In this document: piece by piece, positions 14,437 through 23,022 of the stretch
How the letters are laid out: every line of letters begins with the position of its first letter
Position numbering within the stretch: position 1 is the stretch's first letter
DNA from: Sphingomonas canadensis
Lineage (GTDB): Bacteria > Pseudomonadota > Alphaproteobacteria > Sphingomonadales > Sphingomonadaceae
NCBI RefSeq assembly: GCF_026013525.1
Contig: NZ_JAPDRA010000003.1
Span: forward strand, 310,001 to 374,000
DNA: 64,000 bases
Direction of reading: 5' to 3'
Notes under the pieces: generated by a model
What the model saw: only the letters and a program-made list of their open reading frames with translations
What the model was told of the DNA's origin: nothing
Databases searched by the model: none
Program-made: the position numbers and the translations under genes

Positions 14437-17400
14437 ATGAAACCGCTCTATCGATCGCGACTGTTGATCTCTTCGCTGCTGCTTGGGGGCTCGCTGTTCG
14501 CCGCGCCCGCGATGGCGCAGCCGCTCGCCGCCCAGGCGGACGAGCCCGCCGCAACCGATCCCGCAGAAGATGAGGGCGAAGGCATCGTCGTCACCGGTTC
14601 GCGCATCGTGCGCGCCGACCTGGAGACATCCAGCCCCGTCAACGTCATCGGCGCGGAGGAGATCGCGTTCCGCCAGCCGAACTCGACGGAGGAGCTGCTG
14701 CGCGACCTGCCGTCGGCGCGTCCGTCGCTGGGATCGCAGGTCAACAACGGCGGCAACGGATCGGCCACGGTCGACCTGCGCGGCCTGGGCGCGAACCGCA
14801 CGCTGGTGATCCTGGACGGCCGTCGCGTCACCCCGTTCGGCCTGGACGGCATCGTCAATCTGAACGTGGTGCCGGTGGCGCTGCTGGAGCGCGTGGACGT
14901 GGTCACCGGCGGCGCATCGTCGGTCTATGGCGCGGACGCGGTGGCGGGCGTGGTGAACTTCATCACCAAGCGCGATTTCTCCGGCCTGGCGCTCAACGCC
15001 AACTACGGCATCGCCGAGGAAGGCGACGGCGCCCGCTGGCGCGCCGACGTGCTGATGGGTGCGAACCTGGACGACGGCCGCGGCAATGCGGTACTGGGCA
15101 TTTCGTACAGCAAGCGCGACGCGGTCCTGGCGACCTCGCGCGATGTCTCGGCCGTGCCGATCAGCTCCACCACCGGCCTGCCCAGCGCCTCCACGCTGAC
15201 GGTGCCCTCGCTGTTCCGTTCGCTGCTGAAGAGCGCGTCGAACCCCAACGGCCTGCCGACCAACGGTTCGGGCGCGATCTACGATCCCAGCATCGGCATG
15301 TTCCGCGCCGCAACCGCCGCCGACGTCGCGACGACGAACGAAGGCAACTATATGCAGACGCCGCTGGAGAGCATCAACGCTTATGCCTCCGCGCGTTATG
15401 AAGTGACGGACAACATCGAATTCTATGCGAGCGCGATGTTCTCGCGGAACACGACCCAGCTCGCGCTGAATTCGACCGGCACCTTCAGCAACACCTATGC
15501 GCTGCCGCTCAACAACCCCTATCTCACCGATGCGGCGCGCAGCCAGCTCTGCGCGGCGGCCGGGATCAGCGTGGCGAACTGCGCCGCGGCGGCGTCGGCC
15601 ACGGGCGGCCCGAGCAGCGCCGGATACCGCACGGTCACGATCATGCCGTCGCGGCGTTTCTCCGAATATGGCTATCGCTACAACACCAATGAATCGACCA
15701 TGTTCCAGGTGCAGGGCGGCGTCCGCGGCGACATCACCAGCACGCTGAAGTTCGATCTTTCGGCGCAATATGGCGAGACCAGCCAGAACCAGCTCCGCGA
15801 GAACTGGGGCTCCAACAGCCGCGTCGCCCAGGCGCTGCTCGCCTATCGCAACGCCTCGGGCACGCCGGTCTGCCAGGATACGTCGAACGGCTGCGTGCCG
15901 CTCAACATCTTCGGCGGGCTGGGCACGATCACGCCGGAGATGCTGGGCTTCGTCGGCCTGGATTCGCTGGTGCGCCGCCTCACCACGCTGACGGTGGTGA
16001 CGGGATCGATCTCGGGCGACCTGTTCGGCGCCGCCAGCCCCTTCGCGTCGAACCCGATCGCGTTCGCGATCGGCGCCGAATATCGCGACAACACCGCCAA
16101 GGCGACGCCCGACATGCCGGCGCAGATCCAGGGCGAGGTGCTGGGCACCGGCGCGCGCACGCCGCCGGATTTCGGCCAGTATGACGTGAAGGAAGTGTTC
16201 GGCGAGCTGATCGCGCCGCTGGTGGAGGACAGCTTCATCAAGTCCGCGACGCTGGAGGCCGGCATCCGCCTGTCCGACTATTCGACGACGGGCAGCAGCG
16301 TGACCTGGAAGGTCGGCGGGGCGCTGGAGCCGGTGGACGGCTTCAAGCTGCGCGCGATGTATCAGGTGGCGGTGCGTTCGCCGAACATCCAGGAGCTGTA
16401 CCAGTCGCCTGTGCGCGCGCTGGGCAGCCTGACGGTGGATCCGTGCGCGGGCGCTTCGCCCTCCGCGCCCTCCAGCCTCTGCTATGCGACCGGCGCTCCC
16501 GCCGGTTCCTATGGCAGCATTCCGGCCACCTCGGGCCAGATCACGCTCAGCACCCAGGGCAACCCGAACCTGGACGTGGAGCGCGCCCGCACCTGGACGG
16601 TGGGCGGCGTGTTCACCCCGCGGTTCCTGCCGGGCTTCTCGGCGACGGTCGACTGGTTCCGCATCCGCATCAGCGACCTGATCTCGTCGGTGACGCAGGA
16701 CGACGTGCTGAACGGTTGTTACTCGACCGCGCTCAATCCGGCGCAGACGCCCAACGCCTTCTGCGCGCTGATCGAACGCAACCCGGTCACCGGCACGCTG
16801 CTGACCGACGGCGGCGCGGCGGGCGTGGCGATCTCCAGCTCGAACCTGGGCCGCATGGGCACCGCGGGCGTGGACCTGGGGCTGCGCTACAATTTCGATC
16901 TGGCCGATGTGTTCGGCGGCGATCCGGGGAACCTGTCGTTCGCCTTCAACGGCACCTGGCTCGACTATTACTGGACCCAGGCGACGCCGAACACGATCAC
17001 CCGCGAATGTTCGGGCCGTTACTCAACGGGCTGCACGCTGGCGCGGCCGACGTGGCGGTGGAACCTGCGCAGCACCTATGCCAAGGGGCCGTTCGCGCTG
17101 TCGCTGATGTGGAGCCACCTGAGCGCGGTGGACTTCGAGCCGATCGCCCCGGCGGCCGGCACGGTTCCGCTCACCACGCCGCAGGCCGGCAGCACCGCCG
17201 CCACCTATAACGGCGTGCTTCCGCAGTTCCGCCACGTCGGCGCTTACGACTATTTCGACGTCAACCTGGACTTCGACGTGAGCGAGCAGTTCGGCATCAC
17301 CCTGCTGGTGGAGAATCTGTTCGACAAGCAGCCGCCGCAGCTTGGTTCGAGCGTCGCCGGAACCGCGCATAACAACGGCAACACCATGCCGATGCTCTAT

Positions 17401-17448
17401 GACGCGATCGGGCGTTCCTACACCGTCAGCGCCCGGCTGAAGTTCTGA
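14437..17448 (+). CDS. TonB-dependent outer-membrane receptor of the RpiR-linked regulon
   Basis: A 1003-residue TonB-dependent receptor. It has a signal peptide (KPLYRSRLLISSLLL, ending APAMAQ), a GIVVTGSRIVRA segment of TonB-box type, a plug with LGANRTLVILDGRRV and VVTGGASSVYGADAVAGVVNF, and a long beta-barrel ending YTVSARLKF. The ATG at 14437 is used because GGGGG ends 6 bases upstream and a signal peptide follows at once; the TTG/ATG codons near 14305 fall inside the operator motif and lack this. It should bring a large or scarce ligand, here probably a peptide-like compound, into the periplasm for the ABC importer and peptidases encoded next. Shared operator pairs link it to the downstream operon even though a 196-bp gap separates them. 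Confidence 0.93.
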   Translation: MKPLYRSRLLISSLLLGGSLFAAPAMAQPLAAQADEPAATDPAEDEGEGIVVTGSRIVRADLETSSPVNVIGAEEIAFRQPNSTEELLRDLPSARPSLGSQVNNGGNGSATVDLRGLGANRTLVILDGRRVTPFGLDGIVNLNVVPVALLERVDVVTGGASSVYGADAVAGVVNFITKRDFSGLALNANYGIAEEGDGARWRADVLMGANLDDGRGNAVLGISYSKRDAVLATSRDVSAVPISSTTGLPSASTLTVPSLFRSLLKSASNPNGLPTNGSGAIYDPSIGMFRAATAADVATTNEGNYMQTPLESINAYASARYEVTDNIEFYASAMFSRNTTQLALNSTGTFSNTYALPLNNPYLTDAARSQLCAAAGISVANCAAAASATGGPSSAGYRTVTIMPSRRFSEYGYRYNTNESTMFQVQGGVRGDITSTLKFDLSAQYGETSQNQLRENWGSNSRVAQALLAYRNASGTPVCQDTSNGCVPLNIFGGLGTITPEMLGFVGLDSLVRRLTTLTVVTGSISGDLFGAASPFASNPIAFAIGAEYRDNTAKATPDMPAQIQGEVLGTGARTPPDFGQYDVKEVFGELIAPLVEDSFIKSATLEAGIRLSDYSTTGSSVTWKVGGALEPVDGFKLRAMYQVAVRSPNIQELYQSPVRALGSLTVDPCAGASPSAPSSLCYATGAPAGSYGSIPATSGQITLSTQGNPNLDVERARTWTVGGVFTPRFLPGFSATVDWFRIRISDLISSVTQDDVLNGCYSTALNPAQTPNAFCALIERNPVTGTLLTDGGAAGVAISSSNLGRMGTAGVDLGLRYNFDLADVFGGDPGNLSFAFNGTWLDYYWTQATPNTITRECSGRYSTGCTLARPTWRWNLRSTYAKGPFALSLMWSHLSAVDFEPIAPAAGTVPLTTPQAGSTAATYNGVLPQFRHVGAYDYFDVNLDFDVSEQFGITLLVENLFDKQPPQLGSSVAGTAHNNGNTMPMLYDAIGRSYTVSARLKF

Positions 17449-17472
17449 CGCGGGCGATACGGCCCGCGGGCG

Positions 17473-17506
17473 GGGGGAGGGCGGCGCGATCCGCCGCTTT
17501 CTCCCC
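17473..17506 (+). terminator. Candidate terminator hairpin after the second receptor
   Basis: GGGGAG (17473-17478) with CTCCCC (17501-17506), plus the inner arms GCGGCG (17481-17486) and CGCCGC (17492-17497), form an interrupted stem 25 bases after the stop codon. No T-run follows. It may separate receptor transcription from the regulator promoter. Confidence 0.4.
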
Positions 17507-17524
17507 GGCCCGGCGGGGTCAAAA

Positions 17525-17566
17525 ACAAATGTTGTCATGTATTTCCCCTTCGGCAACAAATGTTGC
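17525..17566 (+). promoter_or_regulatory. Operator pair 2: two AACAAATGTTG motifs 31 bp apart
   Basis: ACAAATGTTG at 17525-17534 and GCAACAAATGTTGC at 17553-17566 stand upstream of the RpiR regulator gene. The second copy has perfect 5-bp inverted arms, GCAAC and GTTGC. The C-to-C spacing is 31 bp, identical to operator pair 1 before the TonB receptor. The TTGTCA at 17532-17537 could be a -35 box overlapped by the first site. This arrangement suggests autoregulation by the RpiR protein. Confidence 0.65.
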
Positions 17567-17644
17567 GTTGCTGTTCGACACAGGCGAGCGGATGCCCGTG
17601 ACGTGGTTCCCGGTTCGTCTGCCGCCCCGGGGGGGAGGTTCCGC

Positions 17645-18583
17645 ATGACCGCACGCACGGAAGAGGCCCTGCAGCCTTCCCCGGAATCGAACCTGTCCGG
17701 CGCGGACGCCGCCGCCGGCACCAGTGCGAGAACCATCGTGAACCGATTGAACGAGGCCGCGGTGAACCTGCCGCCCAAGCTCGCCGCCGCGGCGCGCTAT
17801 GTGGCCGCGCATCCGTTCGACGCCGCGAGCATGCCGATGCGGGCGCTCGCCCGCCAGACCGACGAGCAGCCGACCACCTATACGCGGCTTGCCCGCTCGC
17901 TGGGCTATTCCGGCTGGGAAGCGCTGCGTGCCGAGCTGATCGCCGATGCGCGGATTGATCTGGCCGCGGCGCGCGAGGCTCCCTTCTCCTCGCGCCCGCT
18001 GCTGCCTTCGGGCGAGGGGACGCTGGCGGGGCGGATGCTCTCCACCGATATCCACAACATCGCCGAGCTGGACGGCCGCGCGCTGGATGCCGCCGCGTCG
18101 GTGATCGAGCGGGCGGGGCGGGTGTTCGTGAGCGGTTACCGTTCCTGCTACGCGCCCGCGGTCCATTTCCACTATCTCTACCGGCTGTTCCGCAACGAGG
18201 TTTCGATCATCGGATCGGCGGGCGGGATGCTGGACCTTGAACTGGGCGGGCTCCAGGCGGGCGACGCGGTGGTGCTGTTCGGCTTCGCGCCCTATTCGCG
18301 CGACGGCTTCCTGACGGCGCAGGCGGCGATCTCCGCGGGCGCGTCGCTGATCGCGGTGGTGGACAGCGCGGATTCGCCGCTGGCGCAGGGGGCGGAGGTG
18401 GCGCTGCTCTTCAACGCGGATTCGCCCGGCTATTTCCCCTCGCTCTCGGCCTGCACGGCGCTGATCCAGGCGCTGGCGGGCACGCTCTATATCCGTGCGG
18501 GCGCCGAAGGGCGCGAGCGGCTGCGCGCCGCCGAAGCGCGCATCGCCGCGCATACCGCCTATCTCGATCCGGATCTCGGCTAG
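17645..18583 (+). CDS. RpiR/MurR-family regulator with SIS domain
   Basis: A 312-residue regulator. Residues about 35-110 form the RpiR helix-turn-helix (ALARQTDEQPTTYTRLARSLGYSGWEAL), and residues about 140-275 form a SIS domain (RVFVSGYRSCYAPA, then DAVVLFGFAPYSRDG and SLIAVVDSADSPLA). Such proteins sense phosphosugars or related small molecules through SIS; in some proteobacteria they control amino-acid or peptide operons. The ATG at 17645 follows GGGGGAGG at good spacing; the longer in-frame ORF would run through operator site C-D and lacks family similarity. It heads a run of 13 overlapping genes and its stop overlaps the next GTG start by one base, so it is very probably the operon's own regulator. 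Confidence 0.9.
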   Translation: MTARTEEALQPSPESNLSGADAAAGTSARTIVNRLNEAAVNLPPKLAAAARYVAAHPFDAASMPMRALARQTDEQPTTYTRLARSLGYSGWEALRAELIADARIDLAAAREAPFSSRPLLPSGEGTLAGRMLSTDIHNIAELDGRALDAAASVIERAGRVFVSGYRSCYAPAVHFHYLYRLFRNEVSIIGSAGGMLDLELGGLQAGDAVVLFGFAPYSRDGFLTAQAAISAGASLIAVVDSADSPLAQGAEVALLFNADSPGYFPSLSACTALIQALAGTLYIRAGAEGRERLRAAEARIAAHTAYLDPDLG

Positions 18584-19941
18584 TGACCAGTCATGTCCTT
18601 CACCGGCGGCTCTCAGGCCCGCCGATCCCGCGCGCCGTATCGGCCAGCGGGCTCATCATCACCGACAGCGACGGCCGCGAGGTGATCGACGCTTCCGGCG
18701 GCGCGGCGGTATCGTGCCTGGGGCACGGCCATCCACGCGTCGTCGATGCGATCTGCCGCCAGGCGGGCAAGCTGGCCTATGCCCATAACAGCTTCTTCAC
18801 CTCCGAACCCGCCGAGGAGCTGGCCGATCTGCTGGTGGGCCATGCCCCCGGCAACCTGGCCACCGCCTGCTTCGTCGCGGGCGGATCTGAGGCGATGGAG
18901 ACCGCGCTGAAGCTGGTGCGGCAATATCATCTGGAGACCGGCCAGCCCGATCGCGTCCACTTCATCGCGCGGCGGCAGAGCTATCACGGCAACAGCCTGG
19001 GGGCGCTGGCGCTTTCCGGCAATGTCGCGCGTCGCGCCGCCTATGCGCCGATGCTGCCGCGCAATTTCTCGCACGTCTCGCCCGCCGATCCGGTGCATGG
19101 CCGGCTGGCCGGCGAGGACGATGCGGCGATGGTCGCGCGGCTGGCCGCGGAGCTGGAGGCCGAGTTCGAGCGCGTCGGCCCTGGCCGCGTCGCCGCCTTT
19201 TGCGCGGAGACGGTGGTGGGCGCCACCGCGGGCGCGCTGGCGGCGCCGGCCGGCTATTTCGCCGCGATCCGCCGCGTGTGCGATCGCCACGGCGCGCTGC
19301 TCGTCCTGGACGAGGTGATGTGCGGCATGGGCCGCACCGGCACCACCCACGCCTGGGAGCAAGAGGCGGTGACGCCCGACGTGCAGATCGTCGCCAAGGG
19401 GCTGGGCGGCGGATATCAGCCGATCGGCGCGGTGCTGGCCGGCGCGCGCGTGGCCCAGGCGATCGCCAACGGCTCCGGATCGCTGATGCACGGCTTCACC
19501 TATATGGGCCATCCGCTCGCCTGCGCCGCCGCGCTGGCCGTGCAGCGGGTGATCGCCGAGGATCGCCTGCTCGACAATGTCGGGGCGATGGGATCGCTGC
19601 TGATGCGGACGCTGAGCGATCGCTTCGGCGGGCACCCGCGCGTTGCCGACATCCGCGGGCGCGGGCTGCTGGTGGCGGTGGAGCTGGGGATCGACGGGCC
19701 GGGCGGCGTGCCGTTCGCCCCCGCCGCCAAGGTGGCCGACCGGATCAAGGCGCGCGCGATGGAACTGGGCCTGGCCTGTTATCCCGGCGCGGGCACGATC
19801 GACGGGGTGAACGGCGATCACGTGCTGCTTGCCCCGCCCTATATCGCCCAGGCGGACGATATCGCGCGGATCGTGGAGCGGCTGGGCGAGGCGGTGGACA
19901 GCGTCTGCCGCGAGGTGGTGCAGCTTCCCGCGCCATGCTGA
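18583..19941 (+). CDS. Class III aminotransferase (PLP-dependent)
   Basis: A 452-residue fold-type I aminotransferase of class III, the group that includes omega-amino acid, beta-alanine and beta-amino acid transaminases. Visible marks are GGSEAMETALKL, the SYHGNSLGALALSG block, the PLP-contacting LLVLDEVMCGMGRTG and the active-site Lys in QIVAKGLGGGYQPIGAV, followed by HGFTYMGHPLACAAALAV. The GTG start at 18583 overlaps the regulator stop codon by one base. In an operon that ends with a 3-oxoacid CoA-transferase, conversion of a beta-amino acid to a 3-oxoacid would make a coherent step; this substrate is inference, and other omega-amino acids remain possible. Confidence 0.92.
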   Translation: MTSHVLHRRLSGPPIPRAVSASGLIITDSDGREVIDASGGAAVSCLGHGHPRVVDAICRQAGKLAYAHNSFFTSEPAEELADLLVGHAPGNLATACFVAGGSEAMETALKLVRQYHLETGQPDRVHFIARRQSYHGNSLGALALSGNVARRAAYAPMLPRNFSHVSPADPVHGRLAGEDDAAMVARLAAELEAEFERVGPGRVAAFCAETVVGATAGALAAPAGYFAAIRRVCDRHGALLVLDEVMCGMGRTGTTHAWEQEAVTPDVQIVAKGLGGGYQPIGAVLAGARVAQAIANGSGSLMHGFTYMGHPLACAAALAVQRVIAEDRLLDNVGAMGSLLMRTLSDRFGGHPRVADIRGRGLLVAVELGIDGPGGVPFAPAAKVADRIKARAMELGLACYPGAGTIDGVNGDHVLLAPPYIAQADDIARIVERLGEAVDSVCREVVQLPAPC

Positions 19942-21530
19942 CCCGGCGGGGCATGATCGGCGGGGCCGCGGCGCTGGCAGGCGCGATGGCCCTGCCGGGC
20001 TGTGCCCCCCGGCTGGACGGGCGCGTGCTGCGCTTCGTGCCCCAGGCCGATCTCGCCTCGCTCGACCCCATCTGGACCACCGCCAGCGTCACCCGGACCC
20101 ACGGCTATATGGTCTATGATACGCTGTTCGGCATAGACGCCGCCTTCCGCCCGCAGCCGCAGATGATCGAGGGCTTCGAACGCGACGCCGATGGGCTGCG
20201 CTGGACGATGCGGCTGCGGCCCGGCCTGCGCTTCCACGACGGCGAGCCGGTGCGCGCGCGCGATTGCGTGGCCAGCCTGGAACGCTGGAGCCATCGCGAC
20301 GCCATGGGCCAGGCGCTGTTCGCCGCGGCGGACGCGGTGACGGCGCAGGGCGACCGCGATCTGGTGTTCCGGCTGAAGGAGCCGTTCCCGCTGCTGCCCG
20401 ATGCGCTGGGCAAGCTGGGCGTCAACGTGCCCTTCATCATGCCCGAGCGGCACGCGCGGACCAGCCCCTTCGTTCAGGTGTCCGAGATGGTCGGCAGCGG
20501 CCCCTATCGCTTCCTGGACGGCGAGCGGATCGTGGGCGCGCGCGCCGCCTATGCCCGGTTCGACGGCTATGTGCCGCGCGCGGCGGGGCGGGCGGAATGG
20601 ACCTCCGGCCCCAAGCATGCGCGGTTCGATCGCGTCGAATGGACGGTGATCCCCGATCCCGCCACTGCATCGATCGCGCTGCGCAACCGCGAGATCGACT
20701 GGCTGGAGGTGCCTTCGATCGATCTGCTGCCGCTGATCGCCGGCGATCCCGCGCTGGCGCTGCCGGAGATCGATCCGACGGGCGCGGTGGCGATCCTGCG
20801 GCCCAACCATCTGTGGCCGCCGTTCGACAATCCGGCGATCCGCCGCGCCGTGCTGCGCGTGGTTCGGCAGGACGGTTTCATGGCTGCCGCGGGCTTCGCA
20901 CGCGAGGCGCGGCGTTCGGGAGTGGGCGTGTTTCCGCCCGATACGCCGCTCGCCACATCGGCGGGGCTGGATCTGTGGCAGGGCGAGCCGGATTTCGACC
21001 GCGCCCGCGCCGAGATCCGCGCGGCGGGCTATGACGGCGGGCCGGTGGTGGTGATGGGCACCACCGACCCGCCGATCCTGCGCGCGCTGGCCGAGGTGGG
21101 GGCGGACCTGCTGCGCCGCTGCGGCTTCAACGTCGATTACCAGGTGATGGACTGGAACGCCGTGATCCAGCGGCGCGCGCGGCGGGTGCGCCCGTCGGAG
21201 GGCGGGTGGAATGTGTTCTTCACCCATTGGACCGGGCTCGATCTGCTCAATCCCGCCGGTCATATGTCGCTGCGCGGCAACGGCGAGAAGGCGTGGTTCG
21301 GCTGGCCCACCGCGCCGCGGCTGGAGGCGCTGCGCGCGCAGTGGATGCGCGAGGCCGATCCGGCGGCGCAGAAGCGCATCGCCGAACAGATCCAGCTCCA
21401 GGCGCTGGAGGACGTGCCCTATATCCCGCTCGGCCAGTTTCACATGCCCACTGCCTGCAGCCGCTCGCTGAGCGGGCTGCTCCATGGCCTGCCGCTGTTC
21501 TGGAACGTGGAGCGCGCGGGCAATGCCTAG
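19935..21530 (+). CDS. Peptide-type ABC importer substrate-binding lipoprotein (SBP_bac_5)
   Basis: A 531-residue extracytoplasmic binding protein of the DppA/OppA type. The N-terminus combines a twin-arginine motif (TRRGMIGG) with a lipobox (LPGC at residues 20-23), so it is probably exported folded by Tat and then lipid-anchored. The mature part shows the family pattern: SLDPIWTTASV, LRPGLRFHDGEPVRARD, VGSGPYRF, then FDNPAIRRAVLRVV. It feeds the DppBCDF-like permease encoded downstream. The ATG at 19935 overlaps the aminotransferase end by 7 bases. Ligand could be a di/oligopeptide or another short amide; the family does not fix it. Confidence 0.92.
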   Translation: MLTRRGMIGGAAALAGAMALPGCAPRLDGRVLRFVPQADLASLDPIWTTASVTRTHGYMVYDTLFGIDAAFRPQPQMIEGFERDADGLRWTMRLRPGLRFHDGEPVRARDCVASLERWSHRDAMGQALFAAADAVTAQGDRDLVFRLKEPFPLLPDALGKLGVNVPFIMPERHARTSPFVQVSEMVGSGPYRFLDGERIVGARAAYARFDGYVPRAAGRAEWTSGPKHARFDRVEWTVIPDPATASIALRNREIDWLEVPSIDLLPLIAGDPALALPEIDPTGAVAILRPNHLWPPFDNPAIRRAVLRVVRQDGFMAAAGFAREARRSGVGVFPPDTPLATSAGLDLWQGEPDFDRARAEIRAAGYDGGPVVVMGTTDPPILRALAEVGADLLRRCGFNVDYQVMDWNAVIQRRARRVRPSEGGWNVFFTHWTGLDLLNPAGHMSLRGNGEKAWFGWPTAPRLEALRAQWMREADPAAQKRIAEQIQLQALEDVPYIPLGQFHMPTACSRSLSGLLHGLPLFWNVERAGNA

Positions 21531-23022
21531 GCTCGCCGTCGCCATGCTCTCTCACGAGGGCAACAGCTTCTCGCCGGTGCCCACCACGCTGGCGGATTTC
21601 CAAGCCGCCGTCTGGTGCGCGGGGCCGGAGGCGCGGCTGCGCTTCGCCGGGACCGAGAGCGAGATGGGCGGCGTGCTGGCCTTCCTGGCCGCGCGGCCCG
21701 ACTGGGACGCGGAGTTCCTGCGCGTGGCCCAGGCGACGCCCGGCGGGCCGCTGGCCCCCGGAGTGTTCGATGCGATCCGCGCGGAGATCGTCGAGGGACT
21801 GGCTGGCGGGCGCTTCGATGCGGTCTATCTGGCGCTGCACGGCGCGATGATGGTCGAGGGCCGCGACCTGGCCGACCTGGAGCTGATCGCGCGCGTCCGC
21901 GAGGCGATCGGGCCGGAGGTGCCGCTGGGGGTCTCCTTCGATCTCCATGCCAATCTCGATCCCTCGATCGCGTGGCTGGTGGATTTCGCCAGCGCCTACA
22001 AGACGCATCCGCATGTGGACCAGCGCGACACCGCGCTGCGTGTGCTCGACGCGCTGGACCGGACGCTGGTGGGCGCGATCCGGCCGGTTGGCGCCATCGC
22101 CAAGGCGGGCGCGATCCTGCCTTCGATCAACATGCGCACCGACGCCGGGCCGATGGCAGAGATCGAGGCGATCGCCGCGTCGCTGGTGACGGGGCCGGTG
22201 CTGGAGGCGGTGCCCTTCGGCGGTTTCTCCTATGCCGATACGGCGGCGGCGGGCGCGGCGGCGATGGTGTTCGCCGATCGCGACCGCGACGCCGCGGTCC
22301 GCGCCGCCGGGCATCTGCGCGACGCCATCGACGCGCGGCGCGACGCCTTTTTCGAGCCGCTGCCCGGCCCCGCCGAGGCGGTGGCGCGGGCGCTGGCGGT
22401 GATCGCGCGCGGCGAAGGGCCGGTGGCGGTGGTGGACGCCGGGGATAATCCGCTGTCGGGCGGCATCGCTGATACGCCGGGGCTGCTCCGCGCGCTGATC
22501 GATGCCGCGCCCCCGGTTCCCAGCCTGATGATCTATTTCTGCGATCCGGAACTGGTCGGCTGGGCCGAGGCGGCGGGCGCGGGCGGGCGGCTGGAAGGCA
22601 CGCTGGGCGCGCGGCTGAGCGATCGCTTCGGCGCGGCGGTGCCCTTTGCCGCCACCGTGGTGGCGCTCGCGCCCGGCGCATTCGCCGCGCGCCCGCCGCT
22701 GATCTGCGGCCCCGGCATCGATTTCGGGCGGCTGGCGCTGATCCGGCTGGATGGCGCGGGCGGCGGAATCCATGTCGTGCTCGCCACCCGCGCCGCGTCG
22801 CCGCACGATCCGGGGCTGCTGACCGCGCTGGGGATCGGCCAGGCGGATTTCCCGCTGGTGGGCATCAAGGCGAAGAACCATTTCCGCGCCGCCTATGCCG
22901 GGCGTTTCGGCGCCATCCTGGCCTGCGACGCGCCGGGGCCGGCGGCGCTGGATATCGCCGCCTTCCCGTTCGAACGCGCGCCGGGGCACCTCTATCCGCT
23001 GGGCGGCGGGGGAGGCGCCTGA
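21523..23022 (+). CDS. M81-family metallopeptidase (MlrC-like)
   Basis: A 499-residue protein of the M81/MlrC family. MlrC of microcystin-degrading sphingomonads cuts the linear microcystin tetrapeptide and releases the beta-amino acid Adda. Family blocks seen are AMLSHEGNSFSPVPT at the start, LALHGAMMVEG, SFDLHANLDPS, SAYKTHPHVDQRDTALR, and VVDAGDNPLSGGIADTP, which carry the expected His/Asp/Glu metal ligands. No signal peptide is present, so it acts in the cytoplasm on imported substrate. The ATG at 21523 lies 8 bases inside the preceding gene; an earlier in-frame codon at 21484 is unlikely. No mlrA, mlrB or mlrD homologue is in the window, so a role in microcystin breakdown is not claimed. 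M81 proteins are also common in peptide operons. Confidence 0.88.
   Translation: MPRLAVAMLSHEGNSFSPVPTTLADFQAAVWCAGPEARLRFAGTESEMGGVLAFLAARPDWDAEFLRVAQATPGGPLAPGVFDAIRAEIVEGLAGGRFDAVYLALHGAMMVEGRDLADLELIARVREAIGPEVPLGVSFDLHANLDPSIAWLVDFASAYKTHPHVDQRDTALRVLDALDRTLVGAIRPVGAIAKAGAILPSINMRTDAGPMAEIEAIAASLVTGPVLEAVPFGGFSYADTAAAGAAAMVFADRDRDAAVRAAGHLRDAIDARRDAFFEPLPGPAEAVARALAVIARGEGPVAVVDAGDNPLSGGIADTPGLLRALIDAAPPVPSLMIYFCDPELVGWAEAAGAGGRLEGTLGARLSDRFGAAVPFAATVVALAPGAFAARPPLICGPGIDFGRLALIRLDGAGGGIHVVLATRAASPHDPGLLTALGIGQADFPLVGIKAKNHFRAAYAGRFGAILACDAPGPAALDIAAFPFERAPGHLYPLGGGGGA

Noticed and set aside
21523..23022. A microcystin degradation (mlr) cluster
   Set aside because: Only an MlrC-like protein is present. 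No mlrA, mlrB or mlrD homologue is visible, and M81 proteins also occur in general peptide operons.
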